A stretch of DNA of 64,000 nucleotides from an uncultured Flavobacterium sp. (lineage in GTDB: Bacteria > Bacteroidota > Bacteroidia > Flavobacteriales > Flavobacteriaceae), in contig NZ_OX638201.1 in NCBI RefSeq assembly GCF_951805225.1, forward strand, positions 1,364,001-1,428,000. The letters run 5' to 3'. Under the pieces are notes generated by a model. The model was not told where the DNA came from and made no database searches. It worked only from the letters and a program-made list of their open reading frames with translations. Position 1 is the stretch's first letter, and each line of letters starts with the position of its first letter. Positions 52,262 to 61,509 of the stretch are shown one piece after another. Both the position numbers and the translations under genes were made by a program.

Positions 52262-52401
52262 TTAACACATAGAAACATAGTTTTTTCTTTATTTAAAAGA
52301 AGATTGAAAGAAACTAGTTTCTAACACATAAGTTATGTGAATTTAAAAAAAAGTGAAACGCCTACTTTTAAGTGCTCAAAAGCTATGTTTCTATGTGTTA
52401 A
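52262..52401. repeat. TTAACACATAGAAACATAG inverted repeat
   Basis: The 19-bp arms 52262-52280 and 52383-52401 are perfect complements. Inside is AACACATAAGTTATGTGAATTT-like sequence. The gap then has a terminator (52442) and about 230 AT-rich bases with no recognised gene before the hydrolase start. Confidence 0.85.
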
Positions 52402-52441
52402 TATTAGTTAGCATTAAGGAATTGATAATCCATTTTTCAAT

Positions 52442-52480
52442 AAAAAGCCTCCAAAGTCATCAGATTTCGGAGGCTTTTTG
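52442..52480. terminator. Terminator after the Tet(X)-like module
   Basis: AAAAAGCCTCC and GGAGGCTTTTT form the stem with flanking A and T tracts. Confidence 0.85.
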
Positions 52481-52715
52481 CTTTATATTTCATTACTTCC
52501 TTTATTATTGATTTTTGTCGTTAATTTTGAAAAACGTTGTGGTAATTGTTTAATAAGCGCTAATATTATCTTTGATTAACTAATTATTTAACATAAATAT
52601 ATTTTTTATATTCAATAAAATAATACTAATTTTATAAAAAAAATCCTTATAATTTTAAATTATCGAGATTGTTTTATTTCTATCCAAAAATTAACTAATA
52701 ACCCAAAAAGCCACA

Positions 52716-54302
52716 ATGTTCAAAAACAATCTCTACTCCAGAAAAGGAACAACTATTTTAACGTCATTACTTTTTATTTGCCTTGCTTCTACTCCAACTT
52801 TCGCACAATTATCATCGCAAAAAATTGATTTATTGATGGAAGATGCTTTGGCAAAATTTAAAGTTGCCGGTGCTTCGATAGCAATTGTCAAAGATGGAAA
52901 AATAATTCACCAAAAAGGATACGGCGTTGCTTCTATTGAAACTAAAAAAGCGGTAAACGAGAACACAAATTTTCAAATTGCATCAAATAGTAAAGCATTT
53001 ACAACTGCGGCACTTTCTATTCTTGAAGACGAAGGAAAATTGAAATGGACGGATAAAGTAAAAGATCATATTCCTGAGTTTAAAATGTATAACGATTATG
53101 TTACAGAGAATTTCAATATTCAGGATTTGTTAACGCATCGCAGCGGACTTGGTTTGGGCGTTGGTGATTTGATGTTTTTTCCTGACGGTTCAAATTTTAC
53201 GATTAAAGATGTATTGAATGGTTTTCAATATTTTAAACCGGTTTCTGCTTTTAGAACACAATTTGATTACGATAATTTACTTTATGTTGTTGCAGGCGAA
53301 TTGATTGCGAGAACAAGCGGAATGAGTTATGAAGCATTTGTGCAAAAGCGAATTATTGAACCTTTGCAAATGAATAATAGTTTTGCTGCAAGTAGTTTAA
53401 TCAAAGACAAAAGTAATTTGGCAGTACCACATTCCTCTGAATCCGGAACTATAAAAACAATAGAAAGTTTTGGAGTTCAAATGAATAGCGCTGCAGGAGG
53501 AATAATTTCGAATGTTGCAGATATGGCAAAATGGATGACGGTTTCTATGAATAAAGGACAATATGGGCCTGATTTGAAAACTACATTATTCTCTGAGAAA
53601 AATCATAACGAAATGTGGCGCATTCATACTGTTGAAGAAGCAGATCAAAATCCAAGATATAATTCTCATTTTAGAGGTTATGGTCTAGGTTGGGAATTAG
53701 CAGATATAAAAGGAAATCTGGAAGTATCTCACACTGGAGGTTTACCTGGAATGTTGTCGATTGTAAAAATGTATCCGGATCAGAATTTAGGAATTGTAAT
53801 TTTAACCAATACTCAAAACGGCGGCGCCGGACTTTTTATGGCGGTTTCAAATACTATTTCGGACAGTTATTTAGGTTTGGATGATTTTGGTTGGACAGAT
53901 AAAATGGCTACTTGGATGACTCAGGATGAAGCTAGTGGAGACGATGTTACTAAAAAAGTTTGGCAAAAAGTAGCATCTTCAAAGAAAGTTAAAATCAAAA
54001 ATGAAGATTTTATAGGTGTTTACGCAGACAAATGGTTTGGAGAAATTGAAGTTTTCGAAAAGAATAAACAATTATGGTTTAAATCATATCGTTCGCCTAA
54101 ATTAAATGGTCCAATGGCTTTTTATAACGCTAATACATTTGCTATAAAATGGGAATATCAAGCAATGAATTGTGATGCATTTGCCATGTTTTCACTTGAT
54201 GAAACTGGTAAGGCTCAAGCTATTAAAATGAAAGGTATTTCTCCAAATATTGATTTTAGTTTTGACTTTCAGGATTTGGACTTAAAAAGAGTTCAGAAAT
54301 AA
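52716..54302 (+). CDS. Serine hydrolase, class C beta-lactamase/DUF3471 type
   Basis: The 528-residue exported protein (signal peptide about 1-30, ending STPTFAQ) has a beta-lactamase-fold domain: SNSKAFTTAAL carries the catalytic S-x-x-K, FDYDNLLYVVAGELI holds the Tyr-x-Asn, and EVSHTGGLPGML the His-Thr-Gly. A C-terminal DUF3471-like beta domain (about 430-528) follows. It is more likely a DD-peptidase or esterase than a resistance enzyme. It is monocistronic. Confidence 0.9.
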   Translation: MFKNNLYSRKGTTILTSLLFICLASTPTFAQLSSQKIDLLMEDALAKFKVAGASIAIVKDGKIIHQKGYGVASIETKKAVNENTNFQIASNSKAFTTAALSILEDEGKLKWTDKVKDHIPEFKMYNDYVTENFNIQDLLTHRSGLGLGVGDLMFFPDGSNFTIKDVLNGFQYFKPVSAFRTQFDYDNLLYVVAGELIARTSGMSYEAFVQKRIIEPLQMNNSFAASSLIKDKSNLAVPHSSESGTIKTIESFGVQMNSAAGGIISNVADMAKWMTVSMNKGQYGPDLKTTLFSEKNHNEMWRIHTVEEADQNPRYNSHFRGYGLGWELADIKGNLEVSHTGGLPGMLSIVKMYPDQNLGIVILTNTQNGGAGLFMAVSNTISDSYLGLDDFGWTDKMATWMTQDEASGDDVTKKVWQKVASSKKVKIKNEDFIGVYADKWFGEIEVFEKNKQLWFKSYRSPKLNGPMAFYNANTFAIKWEYQAMNCDAFAMFSLDETGKAQAIKMKGISPNIDFSFDFQDLDLKRVQK

Positions 54303-54349
54303 AGAGATTTCGCATAGATTCAGGATCAGTATTTTTAAGGCATCAAGCT

Positions 54350-55006
54350 ATGACAGCAAAAGATTTATTATACAAAATATTAGACTATAATTATTTGTGG
54401 TCTTCACCGGAAAGAAGAAATTCTAAACCTGCAAAAATTAGACTTTCGCAAATCGAGACACTTTTAGAAGCTTTTGAGTTGACAAAAAAATATGTCAATC
54501 CGTTAGTGCAAATAAAATACTCATTTACTGGTAATACTGAAAAACTTACCAGAGCGCAGCATCTAAATAAGTTAACGAATCTTGAATATGTTTTATCAGG
54601 AGAATTTCTTCATGACAGAGAAAAAGACGCGAACAATGAATTATCAGATAAAATAATTACACAAATAACGGCTTTATATTCTGATCCGGATCTTCTTGAT
54701 CATATCAGACACAGAACGGTTGATATTGGTTGGCTTTTTAGTGACTTGATGAATTTTCGAGAAGAAATTTATAAAATAACGCTTCCTGAAAACGGAATGT
54801 CTGAAGGTTTTTCAAGCGGATTGCATTATAGTTTTTATTTAAAAAGGCAACTGAAAGAGATCATAAAAACAAATCTTTCAGACATTGACGAAACGCTTTG
54901 GGAAATCCTGGATCCTTATAAAAGAGAAGTTAGCAAAGAAGAAATCAATTATCACGATGTAAACTTAGATATTATTGACCATGAATGGATAATCGATAAT
55001 TATTAA
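54350..55006 (+). CDS. Hypothetical helical protein
   Basis: The 218-residue protein is soluble and helical (KPAKIRLSQIETLLEAFELTKKYVNP, ELSDKIITQITALYSDPDLLDHIRHR), with no signal peptide, and is not recognised as a named family. It starts 47 bases after the hydrolase stop with no terminator between and could be on the same transcript. Confidence 0.7.
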   Translation: MTAKDLLYKILDYNYLWSSPERRNSKPAKIRLSQIETLLEAFELTKKYVNPLVQIKYSFTGNTEKLTRAQHLNKLTNLEYVLSGEFLHDREKDANNELSDKIITQITALYSDPDLLDHIRHRTVDIGWLFSDLMNFREEIYKITLPENGMSEGFSSGLHYSFYLKRQLKEIIKTNLSDIDETLWEILDPYKREVSKEEINYHDVNLDIIDHEWIIDNY

Positions 55007-55205
55007 AATTTTCGGCATAAATAAAAACTTTATTTTTTTTCGGATAAACTTTTTTATATTAGCCGAAAATACCAGTATTATTTATACTTAAGGCAATTTG
55101 AATTGAAGCTATTGGAGTCAATTTTATTGTTAGTCTAAACATTTTGCATTATGCTCAATGAAACTACTGGACAAACAATAAATACCACAAAAATAGACTA
55201 AAAAC

Positions 55206-56642
55206 ATGCTTTTTAATTCCATAAACTTTGTTCTCTTTTTACCATTTGTTTTTATATTATATTGGTTTATTGCAAAAGGAAATTTAAGGCTTCAGAATAT
55301 AATTTTACTTGTTTCGAGTTACTTTTTTTACGCTTGTTGGGATTGGAGGTTTCTATTTCTTCTCGTTTTTTCGACATTATTAGATTATTATACCGGCATC
55401 AAAATGTGTGATGCAAAAACAGAGAAAGCAAAGAAATTTTGGTTCTGGTTAAGTATTTCTGTTAATCTTGGTTTTCTTGGAGTTTTTAAATATTATAACT
55501 TTTTCATCGAATCTTTTTCAGAAGTTTTAAGTAGTATTGGATTAAAGTTTGATGTCTGGACTTTAAAAATTATTCTTCCCGTCGGTATTTCATTCTACAC
55601 CTTTCACGGTTTATCTTATGTAATCGACATTTATAAAAATCGAATAAAAGCAGAAAAGAACTTTATCGATTATTCTCTTTTTGTGAGTTTTTTTCCACTA
55701 TTAGTTGCGGGTCCAATTGAACGTGCGACGCATCTTTTGCCACAAATTCAGAAAAAGAGAACTTTTGACTACGCAAATGCTGTAGATGGTTTAAGACAGA
55801 TTTTATGGGGATTATTCAAGAAAATTGTCATCGCAGATCAATGTGCGGAATATGCAAATCAGATTTTTAATGGTTCTGAAGCATATTCTGGAAGTGATCA
55901 TGTTTTAGGCGCTATTTTCTTTACGTTTCAAATTTATGGTGATTTCTCCGGTTATTCTGATATAGCTTTGGGAACGGCGCGTTTGTTTGGAATCGAATTA
56001 TTAAGAAACTTTGCTTTTCCATATTTTTCAAGAGATATTGCCGAGTTTTGGCGACGTTGGCACATTTCGCTTTCTACGTGGTTTAGAGATTACTTGTATA
56101 TTCCGCTTGGCGGAAGCAAAGGAAGTATGCTGATGAAAGTTCGAAATGTTTTCATCATTTTTATTGTCAGCGGATTATGGCATGGCGCAAATTGGACTTT
56201 TGTCGTTTGGGGATTCCTAAATGCGCTATATATTATGCCTTCGATAATATTAAATTCGAATAGAAATAACCTCGAAATTGTTGCAAAAGGAAAATATTTG
56301 CCAAGTTTGAAAGACTTATTTTCTATCGGAATTACATTTAGTTTAACCGTTTTTGCCTGGATTTTCTTTAGATCCGAAAATTTAAGTCGCGCAGTAGAAT
56401 ATATTTCTCAAATATTTTCAAAATCCTTATTCTTAATTCCTACTGTAAGACCATCATTTTTGTTTGTTTTGCTATTCATTTTTATACTTATCGAATGGTT
56501 TGGCAGAGAAAGAGAATATGCAATTGCTCGTCTTGGTTTAAAATGGAATCGAGGTTTTAGATACGCAATGTATTATGCCATTATTATCGCGATATTTTGG
56601 TTTGGAGGTAAAGAATCACAATTTATTTATTTCCAATTTTAA
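55206..56642 (+). CDS. MBOAT-family O-acyltransferase (AlgI-like)
   Basis: The 478-residue inner-membrane protein has about ten helices and the MBOAT core: PVGISFYTFHGLSYVIDIYKNR, LVAGPIERATHLLPQI, WRRWHISLSTWFRDYLYIPLGGSK, and the catalytic His in VSGLWHGANWTFVVWG. AlgI-type proteins pass acyl groups across the membrane to a periplasmic partner that O-acetylates polysaccharide. The next gene, three bases downstream, encodes such a partner. Confidence 0.93.
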   Translation: MLFNSINFVLFLPFVFILYWFIAKGNLRLQNIILLVSSYFFYACWDWRFLFLLVFSTLLDYYTGIKMCDAKTEKAKKFWFWLSISVNLGFLGVFKYYNFFIESFSEVLSSIGLKFDVWTLKIILPVGISFYTFHGLSYVIDIYKNRIKAEKNFIDYSLFVSFFPLLVAGPIERATHLLPQIQKKRTFDYANAVDGLRQILWGLFKKIVIADQCAEYANQIFNGSEAYSGSDHVLGAIFFTFQIYGDFSGYSDIALGTARLFGIELLRNFAFPYFSRDIAEFWRRWHISLSTWFRDYLYIPLGGSKGSMLMKVRNVFIIFIVSGLWHGANWTFVVWGFLNALYIMPSIILNSNRNNLEIVAKGKYLPSLKDLFSIGITFSLTVFAWIFFRSENLSRAVEYISQIFSKSLFLIPTVRPSFLFVLLFIFILIEWFGREREYAIARLGLKWNRGFRYAMYYAIIIAIFWFGGKESQFIYFQF

Positions 56643-56645
56643 GCT

Positions 56646-57680
56646 ATGAGAAAATTTATCTTCAAAACGTTACTATTTACGCTGCCTTTTCTGGCTTTAT
56701 ATAGCTTTACATATTTGTTTTATTCTACGGCAGAAAGCCCTGATTTATTGCGACTTGGTTATATACCAAATATTTATAAGAGTTACAGAGAAGTTTTTGA
56801 TTTTGATAAGGCTAAAAAATTTGAGTTATTGTCAAAGTCCTCAAATAGAAAATTTGAAATTCTTACCATTGGAGATTCTTTCTCTGAACAAAATGTTATT
56901 GGATATAAAAATGAACTTGCGAATGATTTTACGGTTCTGCATGTTGACAGATTTATTTCGCACAATCAAATTCAGACGTTAATGAATTTGGTAAAAGGCG
57001 ACTTTTTTGACAAATACAAAATTAAGTATGTCGTACTTCAAAATGTGGAACGATATATTATCGATAATAGCGAAGAAATCGATCCTAATTGTACGTTAAC
57101 AACGAATGATATTGATACTTTGGTTGCTAATCATAAAGCAAAAGAAGAAGTTTTTAAATATGGTTTTTTCTCTCGCGCAACGCTAAAATTCCCTTTATCA
57201 TCGGCTAAGTTTTTCTTGAAGAATAATTATATTTCAAATGAAGTCGTTTATAATGTTCAGCTTAATACGAAGTCTTTGTTTAGTAATAATTCGGATAAAC
57301 TGTTATTTTATTTCCAGGATCTTGCGAAAGTCGAAAAGAATAATTTGGTAGAAAATTCCAAAAATCTAAACGATATTTTAAATACGATATCGGAAAAACT
57401 CCAACAAAAAAATGTAAAACTAATCGTGTTGCCATCGCCGGACAAATACGATCTGTATTATGATTATATCCTTGATAAAAAGAATTTTACAAAGCCTTTA
57501 TTCTTTGATAACTTTAAGAAATTAAAGAAAGATTATATCTACATAGATTCCAAAGAAATATTGTCTGAAAAAATGAAAACTGAAAAGGATATTTACTTTT
57601 TTGATGACACGCATTGGTCACCGGTTTCATCAAAATTAATCGCAAACGAAATAAAAAACAGTATAAAAAAAGCTCCATAA
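56646..57680 (+). CDS. AlgJ/AlgX-like SGNH-type O-acetyltransferase partner
   Basis: The 344-residue protein has one N-terminal membrane anchor (about 5-26) and a periplasmic SGNH-like domain: Ser78 in TIGDSFSEQN and Asp321/His323 in DDTHWSPVSS make the catalytic triad. It follows the MBOAT gene by three bases and surely works with it. The polymer that it modifies is not evident, as no exopolysaccharide genes are nearby. Confidence 0.88.
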   Translation: MRKFIFKTLLFTLPFLALYSFTYLFYSTAESPDLLRLGYIPNIYKSYREVFDFDKAKKFELLSKSSNRKFEILTIGDSFSEQNVIGYKNELANDFTVLHVDRFISHNQIQTLMNLVKGDFFDKYKIKYVVLQNVERYIIDNSEEIDPNCTLTTNDIDTLVANHKAKEEVFKYGFFSRATLKFPLSSAKFFLKNNYISNEVVYNVQLNTKSLFSNNSDKLLFYFQDLAKVEKNNLVENSKNLNDILNTISEKLQQKNVKLIVLPSPDKYDLYYDYILDKKNFTKPLFFDNFKKLKKDYIYIDSKEILSEKMKTEKDIYFFDDTHWSPVSSKLIANEIKNSIKKAP

Positions 57681-57698
57681 TTTAATGGAGCTTTTTTT
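57665..57698. terminator. Bidirectional terminator between AlgJ-like gene and lepB
   Basis: AGCTCCAT and ATGGAGCT form the stem with A residues on the left and T residues on the right, spanning the stop of the AlgJ-like gene and serving the convergent lepB gene. Confidence 0.88.
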
Positions 57699-57707
57699 AT
57701 GAAACGA

Positions 57708-59315
57708 TTATTCTTTGGCTTTTTTCTTTAGTATTCTCTTTCCTATTATATAAAGAAAAACCAATACTAAAAAGTGAATTAAATACGATTTAGGTTCGCT
57801 GTTTCCGTTTACGACAGAGAAAATACGATTCCATCTTATTTTGTTCAAGCCGCTTCCCTCCTTGTTCCAGCTAAACCAAATAAATACCGGTTTGCCCAAT
57901 ACGTGATCAAAAGGAACATATCCCCAGAATCGTGCATCTAGAGAATTTTGACGGTTATCTCCCATCATCCAATAATAATCTTGTTTGAAAGTATAACTGT
58001 TGCTTACTTTTCCATTGATTATAATTTCGTTTCCAATTATTTTTAAAGTATTTTTTTCATATTCCTGTATAATTCGCTTGTAAAACGGAAGAGTTTTTAA
58101 ATCTAATTTGACAGTTGCGCCCTTTTTTGGAATATAAATTGGACCAAAATTGTCAACATTCCAACCTAAAGAAGCGACGTGCGGAAATACGTCTTCATTT
58201 TGTCCTTTTGGTGACAAATATTTCTTAACGCTTTTTACAACCGAATTATTTGCAAGTTTCTTTGCTTCGTTATCCGTTAAAGTTAGAAAATATTCTCCGT
58301 TACGGGTTTGAGCAAAATCTCCGTTTTCATATTTCATGCCATCTTTAGCGCCATAATAATTTACCAGTACATCCTGATTTATAGGAACTCCTTTGGTATC
58401 AACTATATAATTAAATTGAGGTTTAGCGCTTTGAGGTAATATGCTTAATTTTCCGTTAATGTAAATATCTCCATTCTTGATTTCCAGAGTATCGCCAGGA
58501 ATTCCGACACATCTTTTTACTAGATTTGTTTTTTTATCAATTGGTTTGTAATAATTTCGATCCGGTTTAAAATTATCCATATCACGAAGCGTATCAGCTG
58601 GTTGATTGAATACAACAATTTCGTTTCGTTGGATTGTTTCTATCGCCGGAAATCTAAAATATGGCAATTGTAACTTGTTTAATATCGATGTTTCCTTTTT
58701 AGTAACATCATCATTAAACATATAAGATTTTAATCCGATAAAAGGAATTGTATCATGAACCATAGGCAATGCAACGGTAGTCATGGGAGTTCTTGCTCCA
58801 AAATTAATTTTACTGACAAACAAATAATCGCCAATCAATAATGTCTTTTCTAATGAGGAAGACGGAATCGTAAAAGGCTGAATCACATAAGTATGAACCA
58901 ATGTTGCAACAATAATCGCAAATAAAAGAGAACTTATTGTATCGCCGGTTTTTGTTCTTGGCGTTAGATCTCTATTTTCAATGTAAGTGAGATCTTTAGA
59001 AGTGTAATTCAAAAAAGTAATATAAAAGCCAAATGTTAGCAAAACTGCTGCAGTATCAAAAGTGGAATTTTTTCCGAAACTTCTAATGGTTTCTATCCAA
59101 ACTACAGGAATTACGATAAGATTGATAATTGGAATAAAAAGTAGAAAAAACCACCAACGAGGCCGATTTATAATTTTCATTAAAACAACCAAATTATAAA
59201 TTGGAATAAATGCTTCCAGAGGTTTTCTACCTGCTTTTGAGTAAAGTTTCCAAGTCGATAAACCATGAATAAATTGCATGATTAAAATAAAAACGAGCCA
59301 TTCTGATACATTCAT
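57708..59315 (-). CDS. lepB: Signal peptidase I, long Bacteroidota form
   Basis: The 535-residue protein removes signal peptides from exported proteins. It has two or three N-terminal hydrophobic segments (about 5-24, 52-74, 85-105; a DUF5684-like region) plus another anchor at 128-147 before the catalytic domain. The catalytic Ser is Ser154 in PSSSLEKTLLIGDYLF and Lys267 lies in LVKRCVGIPGD; box E is MGDNRQNSLDARFWGYVP. The domain is split by a large insert, so it is far longer than E. coli LepB. The C-terminal end has another hydrophobic helix. Confidence 0.93.
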   Translation of the reverse strand: MNVSEWLVFILIMQFIHGLSTWKLYSKAGRKPLEAFIPIYNLVVLMKIINRPRWWFFLLFIPIINLIVIPVVWIETIRSFGKNSTFDTAAVLLTFGFYITFLNYTSKDLTYIENRDLTPRTKTGDTISSLLFAIIVATLVHTYVIQPFTIPSSSLEKTLLIGDYLFVSKINFGARTPMTTVALPMVHDTIPFIGLKSYMFNDDVTKKETSILNKLQLPYFRFPAIETIQRNEIVVFNQPADTLRDMDNFKPDRNYYKPIDKKTNLVKRCVGIPGDTLEIKNGDIYINGKLSILPQSAKPQFNYIVDTKGVPINQDVLVNYYGAKDGMKYENGDFAQTRNGEYFLTLTDNEAKKLANNSVVKSVKKYLSPKGQNEDVFPHVASLGWNVDNFGPIYIPKKGATVKLDLKTLPFYKRIIQEYEKNTLKIIGNEIIINGKVSNSYTFKQDYYWMMGDNRQNSLDARFWGYVPFDHVLGKPVFIWFSWNKEGSGLNKIRWNRIFSVVNGNSEPKSYLIHFLVLVFLYIIGKRILKKKAKE

Positions 59316-59645
59316 AGGTTGAGTTTTATTAGTTATTTCTAAAATTTGAATTATTTAAATCAATCTAATTATATTGTCATCTATATGTATGATTTTAACT
59401 AATATGTTACAGAATGATTCAAAATATTTTAATTCTCATTCATAAGATCTTTAGTCTTTGTTAAAAAACATTTATTATAACAATGTGTGTTTTGAATTAT
59501 TTAGAATAAAAATTTTCTTATATTCGCTCTTAGTAAATTTAATTTTAGGATTCGAAATCGGCTAAATCAAAGTCAATTAGAAACATGTTATTCCGATTAT
59601 TAAATGAGCTAAAATCATCAATCAATCACTTCAATCAATCAAAAA
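59316..59645. other. 330-base intergenic region with no recognised gene
   Basis: This divergent gap between lepB and the TlpA-like gene is very AT-rich. I see no hairpin, perfect TAnnTTTG box or ORF of note; both promoters must lie here. Confidence 0.6.
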
Positions 59646-60434
59646 ATGAAAAAATTACTTCTTTTAGCGCTTGTAATAGCGTCGCAGTCCTTTTACGGAC
59701 AAAACAGTGTTGTTAAAAAACCAGAATATGTAATATTGGTTAACAACGAGATTTCTACACAAGAGCAAGTCGAAAAATACGGCGCCGAAGGTTATATCAA
59801 ATCTATGAGCAAAGGAGTTTCTGAAAAAGAAAGAGACGAATTAGCGAAAAAGTATGGGGATAAAATCGGAGACCGAGAATTTATCATGCAAATTGAGATT
59901 TACACAGAGCAGGAAAAATTGGAGAATGATAAAAAAGCCAAAGTTCAGGCAATAGAATCCAAAAAGAAAGCTGAAGTGAAAAGCGAATTTATTTTGAATG
60001 TAGAAGATAAAGCAAAAGATTTTACATTAAAATTAATAGACGGTAAAGAAGTTAAATTATCTGATTTAAAGGGTAAAGTTGTTCTTGTAAACTTTTGGGC
60101 AACTTGGTGTGCGCCTTGTTTAATGGAGTTTTATGATATTCCAGAGAAAATTATTAAGCCAAATAAAGACAAAGATTTTGTGTTTCTGGCAATCTCAATT
60201 GGAGAAAAAGAAGCTGTAGTTTCGAAAAAAGTGCAAAAATTAAGAAAGGACGGAATTGATTTTAACTTTGGACTTGATCCAAATTCAAAAGTATGGAATG
60301 AGTTTGCAACTGGTTCAATTCCTAAAAGTTTTATAATTGACAAAGAAGGCGTTATAAAATTTGTTTCAATGGGAAATACGCCGAATAATATAGAAAACAT
60401 GGCAGCAGAAATAGAAAAATTGCTGGCTAAATAA
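59646..60434 (+). CDS. TlpA/ResA-like thioredoxin
   Basis: The 262-residue exported protein has a signal peptide (MKKLLLLALVIASQSFYGQ) and a C-terminal thioredoxin-like domain (about 110-260) of the TlpA/ResA/AhpC type. The redox Cys pair is in VNFWATWCAPCLMEF, and the cis-Pro region is TGSIPKSFIIDKEG. The N-terminal part (about 20-110) is a family-specific extension with a lysine-rich helix. It probably reduces disulfides in the periplasm. It is followed at 20 bases by a small membrane protein gene. Confidence 0.9.
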   Translation: MKKLLLLALVIASQSFYGQNSVVKKPEYVILVNNEISTQEQVEKYGAEGYIKSMSKGVSEKERDELAKKYGDKIGDREFIMQIEIYTEQEKLENDKKAKVQAIESKKKAEVKSEFILNVEDKAKDFTLKLIDGKEVKLSDLKGKVVLVNFWATWCAPCLMEFYDIPEKIIKPNKDKDFVFLAISIGEKEAVVSKKVQKLRKDGIDFNFGLDPNSKVWNEFATGSIPKSFIIDKEGVIKFVSMGNTPNNIENMAAEIEKLLAK

Positions 60435-60454
60435 AAAATTGGAAATTGATTTTA

Positions 60455-60877
60455 ATGAAAGACACAACAAAGAAGAAGTTAGAGGTTATCTTATATGCGT
60501 TATTGATGGGTTTGCTGTTTTATTTATTTAAAGATAGATATAAGGAATTATCGCAAAAAATAGGATATCTTATAATTCCTGTATTTAGTGTAATAATGTA
60601 CGGCGTAAACGCAAACAGAATTTTATATTTTAATCTTGTAGATGATGTCTTGATTACTCGTCAAATATTCTCAAAACAGAAACAATATAGCTTAAAAGCT
60701 GTTTCAAGCTGGACTGAAACTCAATATAATTTGGGAGAAGTTAATACATCTTTAGTAATAGCTTTAAAAATGAATGAAGGGACTAAACTAAGGTTGTCTA
60801 AAAGGAATTCTAAAGATTTTGAAAAGCTTTCAAGCTATTTGAATGAAAATATTCCTGATGCGTTTGAAAACAAGTAA
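60455..60877 (+). CDS. Small membrane protein with PH-like tail, function unknown
   Basis: The 140-residue product (ATG at 60455; a TTG three codons upstream is less likely) has two N-terminal helices (KLEVILYALLMGLLFYLF and IGYLIIPVFSVIMYGV) and a cytoplasmic beta-rich tail with DDVLITRQIFSKQKQYSLKAVSSW, reminiscent of bacterial PH-like domains. It follows the TlpA-like gene by 20 bases, so the two are likely one operon. Confidence 0.75.
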   Translation: MKDTTKKKLEVILYALLMGLLFYLFKDRYKELSQKIGYLIIPVFSVIMYGVNANRILYFNLVDDVLITRQIFSKQKQYSLKAVSSWTETQYNLGEVNTSLVIALKMNEGTKLRLSKRNSKDFEKLSSYLNENIPDAFENK

Positions 60878-60903
60878 GAATGCTTAATTTTCTTTGTAAA
60901 TAA

Positions 60904-60946
60904 CAAAAAACCTCCAAATCTAGCGTACTTAATTTGGAGGTTTTCT
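60904..60946. terminator. Bidirectional terminator between convergent genes
   Basis: AAAACCTCCAAAT and ATTTGGAGGTTTT form the stem between the small membrane protein gene and the convergent beta-barrel gene. Confidence 0.85.
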
Positions 60947-60951
60947 TTATT

Positions 60952-61449
60952 CTAGAAGGCAATTCCAAATTGAAAACCAACCGTAAAAGTGCCGGGATGA
61001 TCATTGCCAAAACGAACTGGCAACGGAACCGCGACATAATAACTGCAATTGGTGCTTTTGATGATTGTTTTATTGAATACAGGCGTGAATCCATATCTTC
61101 CGCTAGTTTCAAAAGCAAGTCTTCCGGCAAAAGTGTACCCTTTTCCTAATGCAACCAAAACTCCGGGATGAAACAACAAATTGGTTACTTTGCTTGTTCC
61201 GTTATCGTCTTTTATATTGGGAACAAATTCAAGTGAAAATCCAATTTTTTCGTTTTTCCAGATATTAATTCCAGTCGGAAATCCTACGGCATAATAATCT
61301 CTGAAATTTAAAGTCGTTTCGTCTTCGCTGAAAGTTACAATTGGATGCATAATCCCGAAATAACCCGTGATTTTAGGATATGTAGTTTGCGAAGAAACAT
61401 TTAAACTCGAAAATAATACGGTAATAAGGAAAGTTAATTTTAAATACAT
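60952..61449 (-). CDS. Outer-membrane beta-barrel-like protein
   Basis: The 165-residue protein has a signal peptide (MYLKLTFLITVLFSSLNVSSQ) and alternating hydrophobic strands (IGFSLEFVPNIK, GYTFAGRLAFETSGRYGF, SYYVAVPLPVRFG) ending in a Phe (FTVGFQFGIAF), the signature of outer-membrane barrels. It may be a small porin or ligand-binding barrel. It lies downstream of the ChrB-AraC gene with a 60-base gap and could be on its transcript. Confidence 0.82.
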   Translation of the reverse strand: MYLKLTFLITVLFSSLNVSSQTTYPKITGYFGIMHPIVTFSEDETTLNFRDYYAVGFPTGINIWKNEKIGFSLEFVPNIKDDNGTSKVTNLLFHPGVLVALGKGYTFAGRLAFETSGRYGFTPVFNKTIIKSTNCSYYVAVPLPVRFGNDHPGTFTVGFQFGIAF

Positions 61450-61509
61450 GGTTTTTAGTCTTAGTTATAAAAACAAAGCTAAAAGTCAAGGCGCATTTAA
61501 AATAGAACC

